Below are positions 35,395 through 46,794 of a DNA stretch of 64,000 nucleotides, piece by piece; position 1 is the stretch's first letter; each line of letters opens with the position of its first letter. This stretch comes from Heliopora coerulea. Taxonomy: Eukaryota > Cnidaria > Anthozoa > Scleralcyonacea > Helioporidae. The notes beneath the pieces were generated by a model. The model was given only the letters and a program-made list of their open reading frames with translations, was not told the DNA's origin and searched no databases. The position numbers were made by a program, and so were the translations under genes. The stretch is taken from assembly GCA_030142905.1 (NCBI GenBank), contig JASJOG010000012.1:1118501-1182500 (forward strand), given 5' to 3'.

Positions 35395-36278
35395 AGACAA
35401 TGGTGAAATTACCTTCCTGCATACATAAGCAATTAGCTGTAGGTTAGTTAAAACCTAACCTTTAGCGTATTCTGAACTTATGTTTTTTTGGTACAAGTGC
35501 AGTTTAGTGGACGCACCTGGCCACTGACTTTTGCAGTCGCCTCAACAACAAATATGAATTTTCCTCGGGAAATTTAAATGCAGACGTGACCACAATTAAA
35601 CGTGAAATGGCCTGCCTTTAGTCTACGAACATATCATTCAATTCATAAAAGATAAAGGAACTCTACAACCTACACTAACCCTATTCCAAACCCTAACCCT
35701 AACTAAGTACATGTCGTTATAACATTTAAAATAGACCCGTTTATCCTTGCGTTGAGTCTGAAAATTTTCCCGCCAAAATCTCACATTACTTGATTGTTGA
35801 GCCTGCAATACTGGTCAGCATTCAGGTGCACCCGCTAAACTGCACTTTTGCCAGTTTTTTTAATGCGTACCCTCAACGCGCTTTTACACGAGAAAAAAGT
35901 TTCCCAATTTGGGTTGAAAAAAGCAAGCTTGGGGGTGTGTGACGTCATGCCAACAGTTAGCAAACTGTTGGCGAGGAATGGAACTAGTCTTTAATATTTC
36001 CAACTTTCTCAACAACTCTTTCGTGTCGGCAAACGCCCCTTTGACGTCTGACCATTTGTCAAACAAGTGTTCTGTCATATAAACCAATGAAATCTGGCGA
36101 GCGCTTCACCTGGTATTTATACGTCGACAATAAAAAACGGTGTCACCTTAACATCAATGTTCAGCCACATTTCAGTCTATAAGGTCAGCGGTTTGTCGAA
36201 CTCTTCGGTTGAACACATACTCCAAGATGCCAATCGCAAGGTACAAAATCGTAAATGTAAACAGCGCTTTGTTACGTC

Positions 36279-36420
36279 AGCTGAATACAACTACCAGAAT
36301 ACTTTGCGGTGTTTAGATTTTCATGTAAACATTGAGTTCCCAACGTGAATGGAAAAACAATAGCTCCGATTAACATTACAAACAAGATTTCGAAAGGCAT
36401 TCTGGTAGTTGTATTCAGCA
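36279..36420. repeat. Foldback in gene C intron
   Basis: GCTGAATACAACTACCAGAA at the left faces TTCTGGTAGTTGTATTCAGC at the right, a 20-bp perfect pair with a spacer of about 95 bp. It lies just past the end of the segmental duplication. Confidence 0.7.
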
Positions 36421-36602
36421 GATGTATAAGGGGAACCGGTCATTGGCTCTCCAACGTTGGAATACAACCTGAAGACTCTGATGATTGAATCACATACATC
36501 AACGTATGCGACAATCGTAGTGAACAGATCAGGCCTAAGAGTAAAACATCCTGCAGTTTAGACGTGGCTTACAATAAGACACCTTCCGTCTCTTTCTTCC
36601 AG

Positions 36603-36992
36603 ATTCCTTTTCCTAACGATTGCAGACACGCGGCACTGGATTTCAGCGGGTCGCAATTTGAGATACCGATCTTCACTTGCTGTAATGAGACTTGCAGGGC
36701 AGAATTCAACAACTGTGTTTCGCAAAACCAGGCTTACGCAAAGTGGCGGTGTCCCAGCAACGCTCTCCGCTGTATCTCCAGGTGCATTTGCAACCGACCA
36801 GGACAACCAGAGTCAAGAAATTTACACCCCGAGATCGATAAACTGGGCAGACCAGGCCCACCAGGCCAACCAGGCCTACCAGGCAAACCAGGCCCAACAA
36901 GCAGACTAGGATACAAGCAAGGAAGATGCCCAACAAAAACAATTACAATAAATGGAAAATCTTGCATTCAAAGATCATGTATTCCATTATAA
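36603..36992 (+). CDS. Collagen-like cysteine-rich secreted protein, gene C exon 2
   Basis: Terminal exon of gene C after a 2.86-kb intron. A strong acceptor (TCTCTTTCTTCCAG) is followed in phase 0 by I-P-F-P-N-D-C; 129 codons plus stop. The cysteine pattern follows the family: C-x18-CC-x3-C-x6-C-x10-C-x6-C-x3-C, with KWRCPS. The variable loop, basic in genes A and B, is here replaced by an uninterrupted collagen run, GPPGQPGLPGKPGP, preceded by LGRP. The end is C-x11-C-x4-C with CIQRSCIPL and no trailing basic residue. The loop swap between identical flanking cysteine motifs suggests that this position tolerates different oligomerisation or binding modules. Function unknown; extracellular location inferred. 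Confidence 0.85.
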   Translation: MPFPNDCRHAALDFSGSQFEIPIFTCCNETCRAEFNNCVSQNQAYAKWRCPSNALRCISRCICNRPGQPESRNLHPEIDKLGRPGPPGQPGLPGKPGPTSRLGYKQGRCPTKTITINGKSCIQRSCIPL

Positions 36993-37994
36993 CTCTATTT
37001 TACTCCTCAGACATTTTCTCTTCGGCAAAACAGACGTCCTTTAGCCGTAAACATTGTAACTAAATGTCTCCTTGCCATATATATTTATGGTTCTTTTCAT
37101 GATTGTTGTAATTTTTACGTAGGCAAGTAATGTTACCGTATGACAAAGGTGACTTACTGTGAGATTTCGACTTTATTGTAACCAATTATATCCATATACA
37201 TTTACATATGTATAAGTATATGAATACATATTCATATACATATGTGTATACATATACATACATATACATATATATACACATACATATACACATATACATA
37301 TATATCCACATACACATACACATATGAATAAGCATACACATACCCATATACATATACATATACATGTATTTGTCTCGTTTTGGCGTACACACTACAAGTG
37401 GGCTTGCCTGGATCGATCTGAGATCGATATCAGACCACCTTCAGAAGTGGACTCGTTTAGATCGCTCTCAGTTCGCATTCAAGTGTTCACACTCAGATCG
37501 CTTTTGACTTAAATCGATCTCAGATCGATCTAACATGCTGGCGATCCCTCCGTCTGATTCGGTTGTAGGTGTATTTGTCTAGCTTCCCACGACCCTTTGG
37601 GCTTTTACTTTGCTACTGATTCGCGCTGTTGTGGTTTTGGTGTGTGATCGGTGTCTAAAGAAAAGGTAGTTGTTCGTGTCTTGGAGATGTGAGGTGCCTT
37701 TGATCAGTTTGATGTGTTCGGTCCAGTTCATAACTATGGTGACGCGTCACTGGAATATGACAATGTTGACGTCCCTTTTTAAGTCTTTCAGGGCTTGTTT
37801 TTCTACTTTGGTCAGACCAAGAGAAAGAGAATAAACAATCCAAAGTCTAGAGAACCCTTTTATAATAAACATATTTACGTAAATACCACACGTGCATTCA
37901 TAATTGTTACCCACAAATAAAATACAAAGAAAATTCCGAAGAAAGGCACCTTACAAAAACTCAAAGCGACAATAGAACTGACAATATTTCCTTC
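36993..37994. other. 3' flank and (ATATAC)n repeat, no gene
   Basis: A hexanucleotide-like ATATAC/ATATAT microsatellite fills 37186-37372. Near 37420-37540 there are several GATCGATCTGAGATCGATcalled repeats of the core GATCTGAGATCGAT, probably a decayed MITE. No further exon was recognised. Confidence 0.45.
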
Positions 37995-38097
37995 ACAGGA
38001 AATTTTTATGATAATTTGATACTGCCAAAGTCAACTAAAAAACATGTCGACTCGAGCAGAATTTGAACTTGCACTTTCGTGATACCGGTCCGCCGAA
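37995..38097 (-). repeat. tRNA-related SINE type 2, truncated
   Basis: Shares GATACCGGTCCGCCG and TTTGAACTTGCAC-like sequence with the better copy at 40690-40847 (reverse strand). It is cut at the left end of the third duplicate (about 38104). Confidence 0.6.
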
Positions 38098-38103
38098 TTT
38101 GTT

Positions 38104-39450
38104 CTGACAGTACGTTTCAAATCTTCATTCTAATACCTTATCATGGGTTAGGGTTAATGTTGGTCCGTTACGGTCGAAGTTAGAAGCAGGGTTTGGTTTA
38201 GGATTAGGATAATAATGGGATCGTTAAATACTTCCCTATTCATGACATCGTATCATTTTGATGGTAGGGCAGAGGTGCGCAAACTTTCTGCTTCTGTGGA
38301 TCAAATTTCTGGCTTAGAATTATTGGCGGCCCACCAGTTCTTGCTATTGCCTTCCATTTCCATCCATAAGGTCGATTGTTTTATTGCAAAGATGCTGTTT
38401 TTATAACCTGGTCACCTTAATGAAGCCTCTCGCTCTTAGTTAAGCTAATTAAGGGGCAGAAGTCTCTCTTGAAAAAGTTTGATTCTAACCTTTATAACCG
38501 TTACAAGTTTCTAATTTTCAGTATAGAAACTATTAATTGTTTAACTTCAAAATGTACGAGGCCCGCATAAACGACTCTCGCGGTCGCAGATTGTGCATCC
38601 CTTTGTTAGGGAAAGAGCCTGTTCCTTTAAGTAGTACCTCTCGTGTAACGGAAGTCAGTTTACAAAGATTTAAATCGAAGCAATGTGGTGTGGTTTCAGT
38701 GAACGAAACATTCCCATTTCACCGCACAGAGAAAAAGAAACAGTCAAGAAGAAACCGAAGTTCAAGGCCCTGAAAAGTTGAACAAACGAATAGGGAAAAG
38801 AGATGCAGTGTGGAATTCATGCAGTTCTTTTCCTGGTGATGATGCCTTGTTTCATAGTAGACGGTCAGGGACCATCCGGTAGGCCAGTTGGTGTTGGACC
38901 AAAGGGTGCGCCAGCTAAGCTACCGTATTGCCCTGTAGATAAGGAAATCACTTCGAGTTTGAAAGCAATGAAAAGCAGTACAAGAGGAAAGACCCCTACG
39001 AGAGGCAAACGATCTAGAGTGCACAGAGCAGCGTCAACTGTGAGTAAAATCAACTGTGAGTAAAAACTCTTTCCTGGTGAAAGCTCTCCCTTTGGTGAGT
39101 AAAATCGTCTGGCGTTAGCCAGAGTAAAATAATAGAAGCTTTATCTCGCAGGGAAAGAGTTAATGGAGTAAAACAGTCTGTCAGAAGCCTTTGGTACTAC
39201 CATGACATCGAGAGTGTAAATGCAACCATTACTCACAATATGTTGAACTGGTTAATATGTTCAGCAGTTCTGTGCATCTCTTAACTCTTTCCCAGCGGGA
39301 TAAGACTTCTGTCACTTTACTCTGGCTAACGCCAAGTGATTTTACTCGTCAAACGGAGAGCTCCCACCGGGAGTTAATCTAAACGATAATGGAATCTTGT
39401 TTAAATTTCATTCAGCGTCACAAAATATCAACAGAAAAGGAAAATATCTA
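38104..39450. repeat. Partial third copy of the duplicated segment
   Basis: Matches 32800-34180 and 57268-58660. It includes the hAT-like MITE (about 38270-38603, decayed), collagen-like exon 1 and both TTAACTCTTTC MITEs (39062-39163 and 39283-39375). It is more diverged than the other two copies are from each other. Confidence 0.8.
38803..39039 (+). CDS. Orphan collagen-like exon 1 (third copy)
   Basis: Intact 79-codon exon with ATG, signal peptide (AVLFLVMMPCFIV), a Gly-X-Y-like run with one interruption (GRPVGVGPKGAP), YCP and a basic tail ending at a GTGAGT donor. No family exon 2 follows before the next exon 1 at 57985, apart from the distant one at 63240. The upstream TATA-like box is altered. 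It may be an alternative first exon for 63240, a pseudogene, or belong to a gene whose exon 2 was lost. The reading frame is undamaged, so recent duplication or continued selection are both possible. Confidence 0.6.
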
Positions 39451-39600
39451 ACACGCACACGCACACATACAAACACACACACACGCACACATATATATGA
39501 AATAGTAATGAGTAAAGCATCCGCAATGGAAAACAGAATGCTCGATACCTTGCAGGTAGAGCGCACTATAAAGTTTCAAAGTGAAGTGAAGAAGTTTGTT
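39451..39600. repeat. (CA)n microsatellite and flank
   Basis: ACACACAC/ACGCACAC dinucleotide tract at about 39453-39495 at the end of the third duplicate. No coding signal. Confidence 0.7.
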
Positions 39601-39652
39601 GTTGCTACTCGGAGTTTCACGTTATTACACAATCATTAGGCAACTCAACAAA
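39601..39652 (-). ncRNA. Hammerhead-ribozyme-like motif 3 (variant core)
   Basis: On the minus strand: GTTGC, CTAATGA (one change from CTGATGA), a stem II with a U-A pair in place of the C-G of motif 1, GAAA, CTCCGAG, GTA, then GCAAC. The stem I pair that is U-G in motif 1 is U-A here. These compensating changes support a conserved fold, though the core change probably lowers activity. Confidence 0.5.
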
Positions 39653-40271
39653 TGATATATATGTACATATATAGACAGACAATAAAAACAGTATATCCTA
39701 TTAAGCGGTCTATCTTGGATAAATGTGCAAACAGCCGACCACAACTTATGCAGATTGTCGTGCATTAAAAGTTTGAAAATTGAATCTTAAGTTTTGCATA
39801 CAGAGAGTAAAGACGTCTTCGATATTTGAGGTACACTGCACGTAAATTGTTGAAATAACGAGATTTTGACTAATTCTTGTGGTATAACACTGATATTAAG
39901 AAGTTAACTTCCAAAAACTTTGATTTCCCAAAGATGTCCGACGCCCTTGTGAGGTTTTGCTCAAAGGGCATACGTGTGCAGTTGTTGAATAAGTAGCTGT
40001 ATCTTTTGAACAACGGCTACCATGTTTTCACGAACTTAGTGGCCTACTGACATAACGAACATTTAATTTATAAATATTTTACTGATAGCGAAATATCGGT
40101 TATTTCGTACAAACGTATAAATGCTATTACGTTAGGCAGCATCAATTAATACAGCGAATATTTTAACGCACTGAAACTGAAAGTTCATGTTCCAATCTTA
40201 AGAATGTGATACTTATAGGCTATCGATACTTAATATTTCAACTAATAGTTATTTGAACAGGTAACACAGTG

Positions 40272-40416
40272 CATTTTAATTAAATAGAAAGACGTTCTCT
40301 GAACTTAAGTAGTTTCAATCAACGAGCTTTCGTTATTCAGTCTGCAGATTGGAAAAAGAAAGCTCTTTGAATAAAACTACTTCTGGTCAGAGAACATCTT
40401 TCTATTTAATTCATTA
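40272..40416. mobile_element. Foldback MITE
   Basis: The left arm contains ATTAAATAGAAAGACGTTCT and the right arm the near-complement AGAACATCTTTCTATTTAAT. Inner AGTAGTTT and AAACTACTT also pair. No coding sequence. Confidence 0.7.
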
Positions 40417-40689
40417 TGCATAATCCTGACTGCGCATCATCTATTTTCTCGATAATTCGACAATTTATTTCAGCTGGTTAGGATTACTGCGGAAAGCTAA
40501 AAATAGCGTAACCGCAAAACAAGAATGGAAACAGGCCAAGTATGCCTCTTGTTCAGCTCCTTTATTATCACATAACAGAACCGTCAGTCTCTTTAAATCT
40601 TACGTTGCCATGATACGAAACCGGGGTAACGGAGACACGTGACCCCAAATTTCTTAAAAGCGCGCATTTTTATTGGGGAAATACCCTTT

Positions 40690-40847
40690 TATTTCAGAAT
40701 CATCCTCAGAGATATACACGAACAGGAACTTTTCATGATAATCTGACACTGACAAAGTCAACTGAAAAATGTTCACTCGAGCAGGATTTGAACTCGCACC
40801 TTCGGGATATCGGTCCGCCGCTCTACCTGTTGAGCTATCGAGTCCAC
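40690..40847 (-). repeat. tRNA-related SINE type 2
   Basis: On the minus strand it has TAGCTCAACAGGTAGAGC (A-box-like) and GAGTTCAAATCC (B-box-like), 34 bp apart, resembling a tRNA body. The anticodon stem (GCGGA against TCCCG) does not pair and the acceptor ends do not match, so it is a tRNA-derived SINE or pseudogene. Confidence 0.65.
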
Positions 40848-40984
40848 AGGGATTGGAGGCGAGTTTTATCGAATTTAAGTGCACGAGATATGCTCGCGAC
40901 AACTTAACGCTTATCCATGAGAGGATATGCAGTGTTTCAATTCAATTTCAATGCCATTTTCTCGATAGCAAAAAATCATTCACA

Positions 40985-43900
40985 GAATATCATTCATATA
41001 CAGTCAATTAGTATAATTACACAGAAATGTTGGAATGTTCGGACCTTACTTGACTCGGAGAACGATAACAGACCTGAAAGAAGAACTGCTCTTGTGGCAA
41101 GGGAATTGAAAAGATATGACGTCGATATCGCAGCACTGTCTGAAACACGTCTTGCCAAGGAGGGACAGATCATAGAAGCTAACGCAGGATACACAATCTT
41201 TTGGAAAGGAAAACCTGAGGAAGACAGAAGAGAAAGTGGTGTTGGATTTGCAATGAAGACCAAGCTAGTTGATAAGCGTGAAGAATTTCCTTTTGGTACA
41301 TCAAACAGAATAGTAAGTCTTCGGCTGCTATTACAAGGAGGCAGGTTTGCCACTGTAATCAGTGTGTATGCTCCTACTATGACGCATCCTGAAGTTGATA
41401 TATTGCTGTTTTACTGTGATCTGAGACGAATATTATCTGGTGTGCACAAGGATGATAAAATATTGCTGATGGGGGACTTCAATGCTAGAGTAGGAGCTGA
41501 TCATGACATCTGGAACTGTCAGGGAAAACACGGTTTTGGCAAAAGCAACAGCAATGGTCTGCACCTCTTACAACTATGTAATGAATATAATCTTGTCATT
41601 GGGAACACAGTCTTCCGTCAAAAGAACAAATACAAAGGGACATGAATGCATCCCCGTTCCAAGCACTGGCATATGCTAGATTATATCATCACTAGAAAAC
41701 GTGATCTGCAAGATATGAAGACAGTTAAGGTAATGAGAGGTGCTGAGTGCTGGACCGATCATCGATTAGTCAGATCCAAGCTCAAACTTAAGATTCGCTC
41801 CAAATTCCAGCGTAAAGCGATCACGCCTAAGAGGCTTGATGTAGATAAACTTCAGTAAGAAAAATCCAGGAATTTGTTGAAATCAGCCATTGACAGTCTC
41901 GAACCTTTGAACCAAGAGAACGTCTGCGAGGATTACAAAGTAAAGATATATAATACGGCTAAAGAAGTTTTGGCAGTTAAAAAGAAGAAACATCAAGATT
42001 GGTTCGATGAGAATGATGCAGAGATTCTTAGTCTGCTTGAGAAAAAACGACAACTACGTGAAAGGACACTCCTTCCAAATCTACCTACAGCTGAAAGAGA
42101 GAAAGCAGTGGCAGCACTTAAAAAGATGAAAGGTGAAATACAAAGGCGATTACGTAACTTCCAAAGTACCTGGTGGGAAGAGAAGGCTTAAGCTCTGCGA
42201 ACTGCATCTGACGTTGGCGATTATAAAACAATGTACCGGATGTTGAAAGACGTCTATGGTCCAAAGCAATCCTCCTTTTGCTCCCCTGAAGTCTAAAGAT
42301 GGAAATAAGGTCTTGAAGCAACCAGAGGAGATTCAGGGAAGGTGGAGAGAACATTAAAGTGACTTGCTAAATAGAGTAACTGAGGTTGATGAATCAGTGC
42401 TAAGTGAAATTCCACAGTTGCCAATTAAAGACTTTTTGGATGTGTCCCCAGATCAGGAAGAAGTCAACAAAGCGATAGCACAAATGAATAATGGCAAATT
42501 ACCAGGTATAGATTGAATACCTGCTGAAGTATTGAAATATGGTGGGGATGAGCTAAAGGAGTTGGTTTATGAGGTGGTATCTCATGAATCGGACTCTTCT
42601 ATCCCTCAAGACTGGAAAGATGCTATATTGGTATCTCTGTTCAAGAAAGGTGAGAGATCAGAATGTGGCAATTACCGAGGAATATCACTATTATCTATAG
42701 TAGGAAAGCTTTTTGCTAGAGTTTTATCGAACAGATTGATTTCCGCCGTGGCAGAAGACATTCTTCCTGAAGCACAGTGTGGCTTTCGAGCACAAAGAGG
42801 AACTAACGACATGATATTCTCTGCTCGCCAAGTCCAAGAGAAGTGTATCGAACAGAACCTTGACCTGTATCAATGCTTTACAGACCTCACCAAGGCATTT
42901 GATACTGTCAACAGGCCAATGTTGTGGAAGTTGCTGAAGAAATTTGGGTGCCCAGATAAGTTCTTACTTTTGATACGTTCTTTACATGATGAAATGAATG
43001 CTAGAGTGAATTTCAATGGTACCTTATCAGAGCCTTTTCCTGTTGAATGTGGAGTAAAGCAGGGAGACATTCTTGCACCCACACTCTATATTTCACAGCA
43101 GTACTCATGGTCGCATTCAAAGACAATAACAACGGGATCTACATTAGATATAGGACTGGAAGGCTGTTTAACATCAGGAAATTTACTGCAAACACAAAGG
43201 TGTTTGAGACTTTTGTTAGAGAGTTACTGTATGCTGATGATTGCGATTTAGTAGCACACACGGAACAGGAAATGCAGGATTTGATTACATGCTTTAACAG
43301 ATCATGCACAGCTTTTCGTTTGGAAATTAACCTAAAGAAAACTGAAGTTATGTTGCAAGTGTCACTTGGAAAGGCATATGTGAAGCCAAAAGTGTTTGTT
43401 GGAGGTAAAGAGCTGAAGGTAGTCAAGTCTTTCACATACCTGGGAAGTGTGCTCTCTGATGATGGAGGTATGGATAAGGAGATAGCTCGCAGATTGCAGA
43501 AAGCTTCAACAGCATTTGGTAATCTGGAAGCCAGGCTCTGATCACAGCACGGAATTAGCTTAACCACAATGATTTCCATCTACATTACCTGTGTGCTATC
43601 AGCCTTGCACTATGGCTGTGAAACATGGACAATCTATAAGCACCAGATAAGGAAACTTGAAAGGTTTCATTAGCGGTGTTTGAGGTACATCCTTAAGGTG
43701 AAGTAGACAACACCTACACCAGACAGGGAAATCCTGGAGAGAGCACAGATCACAAGCATTGAAGCTGTTATTTGCCGAAACTGCTTAAGATGGAGTGGAC
43801 ATCTTGTTCGTGTGAATGACAACAGAACTCCAAAGCAGCTGCTTTATGGAGAATTACAACAGGGAAAGCGGAAAGCCTCGAAACCAAAGCAGAGATACAA

Positions 43901-44295
43901 AGACCTCCTAAAAGCAAACCTGAAGAAATGTGCTATCCCAATTGAGAACTGGGAAGAAATGGCTGTTGATAGAACTAAGTGGCGGAAAGCAACACTTGAT
44001 GGCATAACACTGTTCGAGAAAGAAAGAATCAAGCATGCAGCATACAAACGGGCAGTCAGGAAGAAGAAGTTAACAGCAACACCAAATGATATGAAAGGCA
44101 TGAAATGTGAAATTTGTGGAAGGATCTGTCTTTCTCGTGCTGGTTTCATAAGTCACATGAGAGAGTAGAAAGATGTGGAGAAGGTGCAGTATGCCCAACA
44201 ACTTGGTTTGAAGTGCGTCAAGTGTGGCAAGGTTGTGAAGTCCAAAGCTGGCATGAAGAGTCACCTGCGAAGTCATGCAAGAAAAGAAGATTAAG
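40985..44295 (+). pseudogene. Near full-length LINE with endonuclease, RT and zinc fingers (broken)
   Basis: About 3.3 kb. The apurinic-type endonuclease has ALSETRLAKEGQ, VISVYAPT, LLMGDFNARVG, LDYIITR and WTDHRLV. The reverse transcriptase has DWKDAILVSLFKKGERSECG, NYRGISLL, QCGFRAQRGTNDM, FTDLTKAFDTVN and, in another frame, LLYADDCDLVAH. The C-terminus has two C2H2-type fingers (CEICG...H and CVKCG...H-x3-H). Stops or frameshifts near 41644, 41856, 42190, 42517, 43085, 43540 and 44167 separate the parts. It encoded the copying machinery of a non-LTR element and is now inactive. The clade is uncertain among APE-type LINEs. A (TATG)n tail follows. Confidence 0.88.
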
Positions 44296-44340
44296 ACGAT
44301 AATCCAAGACGTCATACTCGAAGACGAGTCGACAACTAAC

Positions 44341-44572
44341 ATGTATGTATGTATGTATGAATGTATGTATGTATGTCTGTATGTATGTATGTCTGTATGT
44401 ATGTCTGTATGCATGTCTGTCTGTCTGTCTGTATGTATGTCTGTCTGTCTGTATGTATGTATGTCAGTATCAGTAAGTACGTATGTATCAGTATGTATGT
44501 ATGTATCAGTATGTATGTATGTATGTATCAGTATGTACGTACGTATGTATGTATGTATGTATGTCTGTATGT
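44341..44572. repeat. (TATG)n microsatellite
   Basis: Tandem TATG/TCTG units immediately downstream of the LINE coding remnant. It is likely the element's 3' microsatellite tail, since expanded. Open frames across it are artefacts. Confidence 0.9.
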
Positions 44573-45111
44573 ACTATTTACAACACGAGCAGGAGCAGTT
44601 CTTTATTGGATATAAAGCACGAGGCGACAACCTAGTGTTTTTGGATCCGATGAATCACCTACTGTGAGTTTTGTGAACGTCTTATAAGACGAACCTCTTT
44701 ATACGGTAATTCCCTATAAAAGTTTGGCAATTTATGTTTTTGTTTATTGTCTTACTTGTTTATTATCTGTAAGTCATGACTCCCGAAGATAATCTTTTCC
44801 TCGATTTAAAGATGTCAAGCTCCCTTCGTGCCTTTGTTTGTTTTACTTTTGATATTTGCCCTATTTTGTTTTCATTTGTCTTCGTCGTCCTTTCATTTTA
44901 GGGTCGAGATAAATGACATCGCCTAAAACATATCAATGCTGCTCCGCTTACGTAAATCTACCAAGGTCCCGGAGCTTTAAATTTTTTGCGACAAAAATTC
45001 GATTTGGTATCAAATTGATCACAAGCTCTCTGGCTTTCACTGGCGTATTTAGAGGAGGGGACATGATGCCATGTCGCCCTCACATTCTGTGCTACATTAG
45101 AAATTTAGGCA

Positions 45112-45361
45112 CATACACCTTTTGTTGTTCATTACCAGAAAATATACTATCATCAACGCCCACCTCAAACTTATTAACGCAAAAATACATTCATTTTATT
45201 CAATCGACATTCACTAGCGTAGATACGCAACCATTTGCATCACTCTGTAGCAAATGTAGTGAATGTCGATTGAACAAAATGAATGTATTTTTGCGTTAAT
45301 GAGTTTGAGGTTGACGTTACTGGTGGCATATTTTTTATGTAATGAACAGCAAAAGGTGTAT
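45112..45361. mobile_element. Long foldback, about 105-bp arms
   Basis: The left arm 45112-45222 and right arm 45255-45361 are near-perfect complements. For example, AACGCAAAAATACATTCATT faces AATGAATGTATTTTTGCGTT, and ACACCTTTTGTTGTTCATTA faces TAATGAACAGCAAAAGGTGT loosely. The spacer is about 30 bp. It would form a strong hairpin. Confidence 0.8.
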
Positions 45362-46176
45362 TAAATTGATTCACTTATCATTAATTATTACAAGGGTTCT
45401 TCCCTTTTGAAGGAGTCAAAAACATGAACGCAGACAAACGTGATGTCGATTTACTGTCCTTTCAGTACTGGTGACGGACTGTTGGCCGACCGTGATCGGT
45501 CGATGGTCTCCCCTTAAGAAAATCCTGTCTACGTCATTTGCTGGCTTTCCCATACCAAGCACGTGACTTAACTACGATGCGGCTCTAATCAACAAAATTC
45601 AGCCACTGGCTTTGCGCTTACATAATAAAAGAACGATAAATTTGTACGAGTCGGGGATTTCAAGCAACAAGGTCCGGAGGATTGCTTGCTCTACGTTATA
45701 GAGTATATGCCAGACACAAGTAGCGGCGTGGCCTACCGGGACATTTCCCGGTGATCCCCAAGAATTTGTAGCTTGTGGACCTCAGTGATTTGTTGGCATA
45801 AGTCCTTTATGTAAAGCGTTATGTTGGGTACAAAAGCAGGATAAACGTGACGTTTTGTGTAGAGTTATGGAATTTAAAACTACTGTAGGCCCTGCAGGGG
45901 GTGACTTTTAATCATTTATGTTTTATTATCGATACATGTCATTATAGACCCATTTCCCGATGTCACTTGTTTCTTCTAAGTTTTATGATAATAATAATAA
46001 TGATAATAATAATAATATGATAATAATTATCTCACTCTTGGATCCCGGTGGGGACCCGGTGTTTGGACAACTATACATACAGTCAAATATACGAACAATA
46101 ATAACAATGATAATAATATGATAATAATATGATAATAATAATCACAATCTTTTAACAGACAAGGCAAATTATTGAC
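45362..46176. other. Non-coding; carries an ATAATAAT/CACTCTTGG repeat
   Basis: At 46028-46100 a unit with CTCACTCTTGGATCCCGGTG and ATACATACAGTCAAATATA, flanked by ATAATAAT tracts, recurs almost unchanged at 46476-46560. The pair brackets the LINE fragment at 46177-46443. Confidence 0.6.
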
Positions 46177-46443
46177 ATGGGAGTTCGCTGTGATAGCAAC
46201 GTTTCGACTAATGAATATTATAAACTTCAGAAATATAAAGACCTGGAAATTGAGATCACCAAGACGTTGTATCTAAACGTAACAACGATAACAGTCATCA
46301 TGGGCGCACTAGGAATGATCCGAAAGGGAACTAGTAGGAATGTCGAGAGAATTCCGGGAAATAGCAAGCTTCGAGAACTGCAGAAGATCACTCTCATTGG
46401 TACTGCACATATACTTAGAAAAACATTATCTATAAGAACATGA
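46177..46443 (+). pseudogene. LINE C-terminal fragment
   Basis: 88 codons with KYKDLEIEITKTL, then TTITVIMGALGMIRKGTSR and LQKITLIGTAHILRKTL. The GALG and LLGTA-x-ILR-type motifs are typical of the C-terminal tail of certain non-LTR retrotransposon proteins seen in marine invertebrates. It is the last piece of a 5'-truncated copy. Confidence 0.6.
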
Positions 46444-46794
46444 AAATTGGTCCAACTGGAGAATAGACTTCAAGAGCCCTCTCACTCTTGGACCCCGGTG
46501 GGGACCCGGTGTTTGGACAAGTATACATACAGTAAAATATATGAACAATAATAATAATGATAATAGTATGATAATAATAATCACAATCTTTTAACAGACG
46601 GCCTGTATCACAAAATGTGCTTTTCAATTAAATCTCAATTTAAGGATTTCATATCTGGAATTCACATCGTATTTTTATTGGCAGGATTCTTCTCACCCCC
46701 AGCCTTACACCCCTTGCTAAAAGTGGGTCCCTAGCATATCATTTCCCGGTCCCTACTTGACAGCCACGCCGCCACTGTATGCAATAATAACAGG

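Larger units (their letters stand above)
27505..36181. repeat. Segmental duplication, copy 1
   Basis: Matches 48598-61586 in the same orientation with high identity by eye. It carries in the same order the LINE RT fragment, about 2.7 kb of non-coding sequence, the Penelope RT fragment, an hAT-like MITE, the collagen-like exon 1, two TTAACTCTTTC MITEs, SINEs and a block ending CATTTCAGTCTAT. Beyond 36181 the copies differ. The region from about 28530 to 31600 has no gene that I can see. Confidence 0.85.

Noticed and set aside
35670..35705. Telomeric repeat (CCCTAA-like)
   Set aside because: Only two or three units, also at 31965 and 61085 within the duplicated segments; an interstitial scrap, not a telomere.
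36706..36967. Minus-strand open frames opposite gene C exon 2
   Set aside because: Leu/Gly/Val-rich shadows of the collagen and cysteine codons on the coding strand.
38537..38640. A GRRLCIPLL-like peptide resembling the family C-terminus
   Set aside because: Lies in a decayed hAT-like MITE; the other two duplicates have different sequence there, so it is chance after a small deletion.
40760..40850. Intact tRNA gene
   Set aside because: A and B boxes are present but the anticodon and acceptor stems do not pair.
44275..44667. YVCMYV-type repetitive protein
   Set aside because: Translation of the (TATG)n microsatellite.
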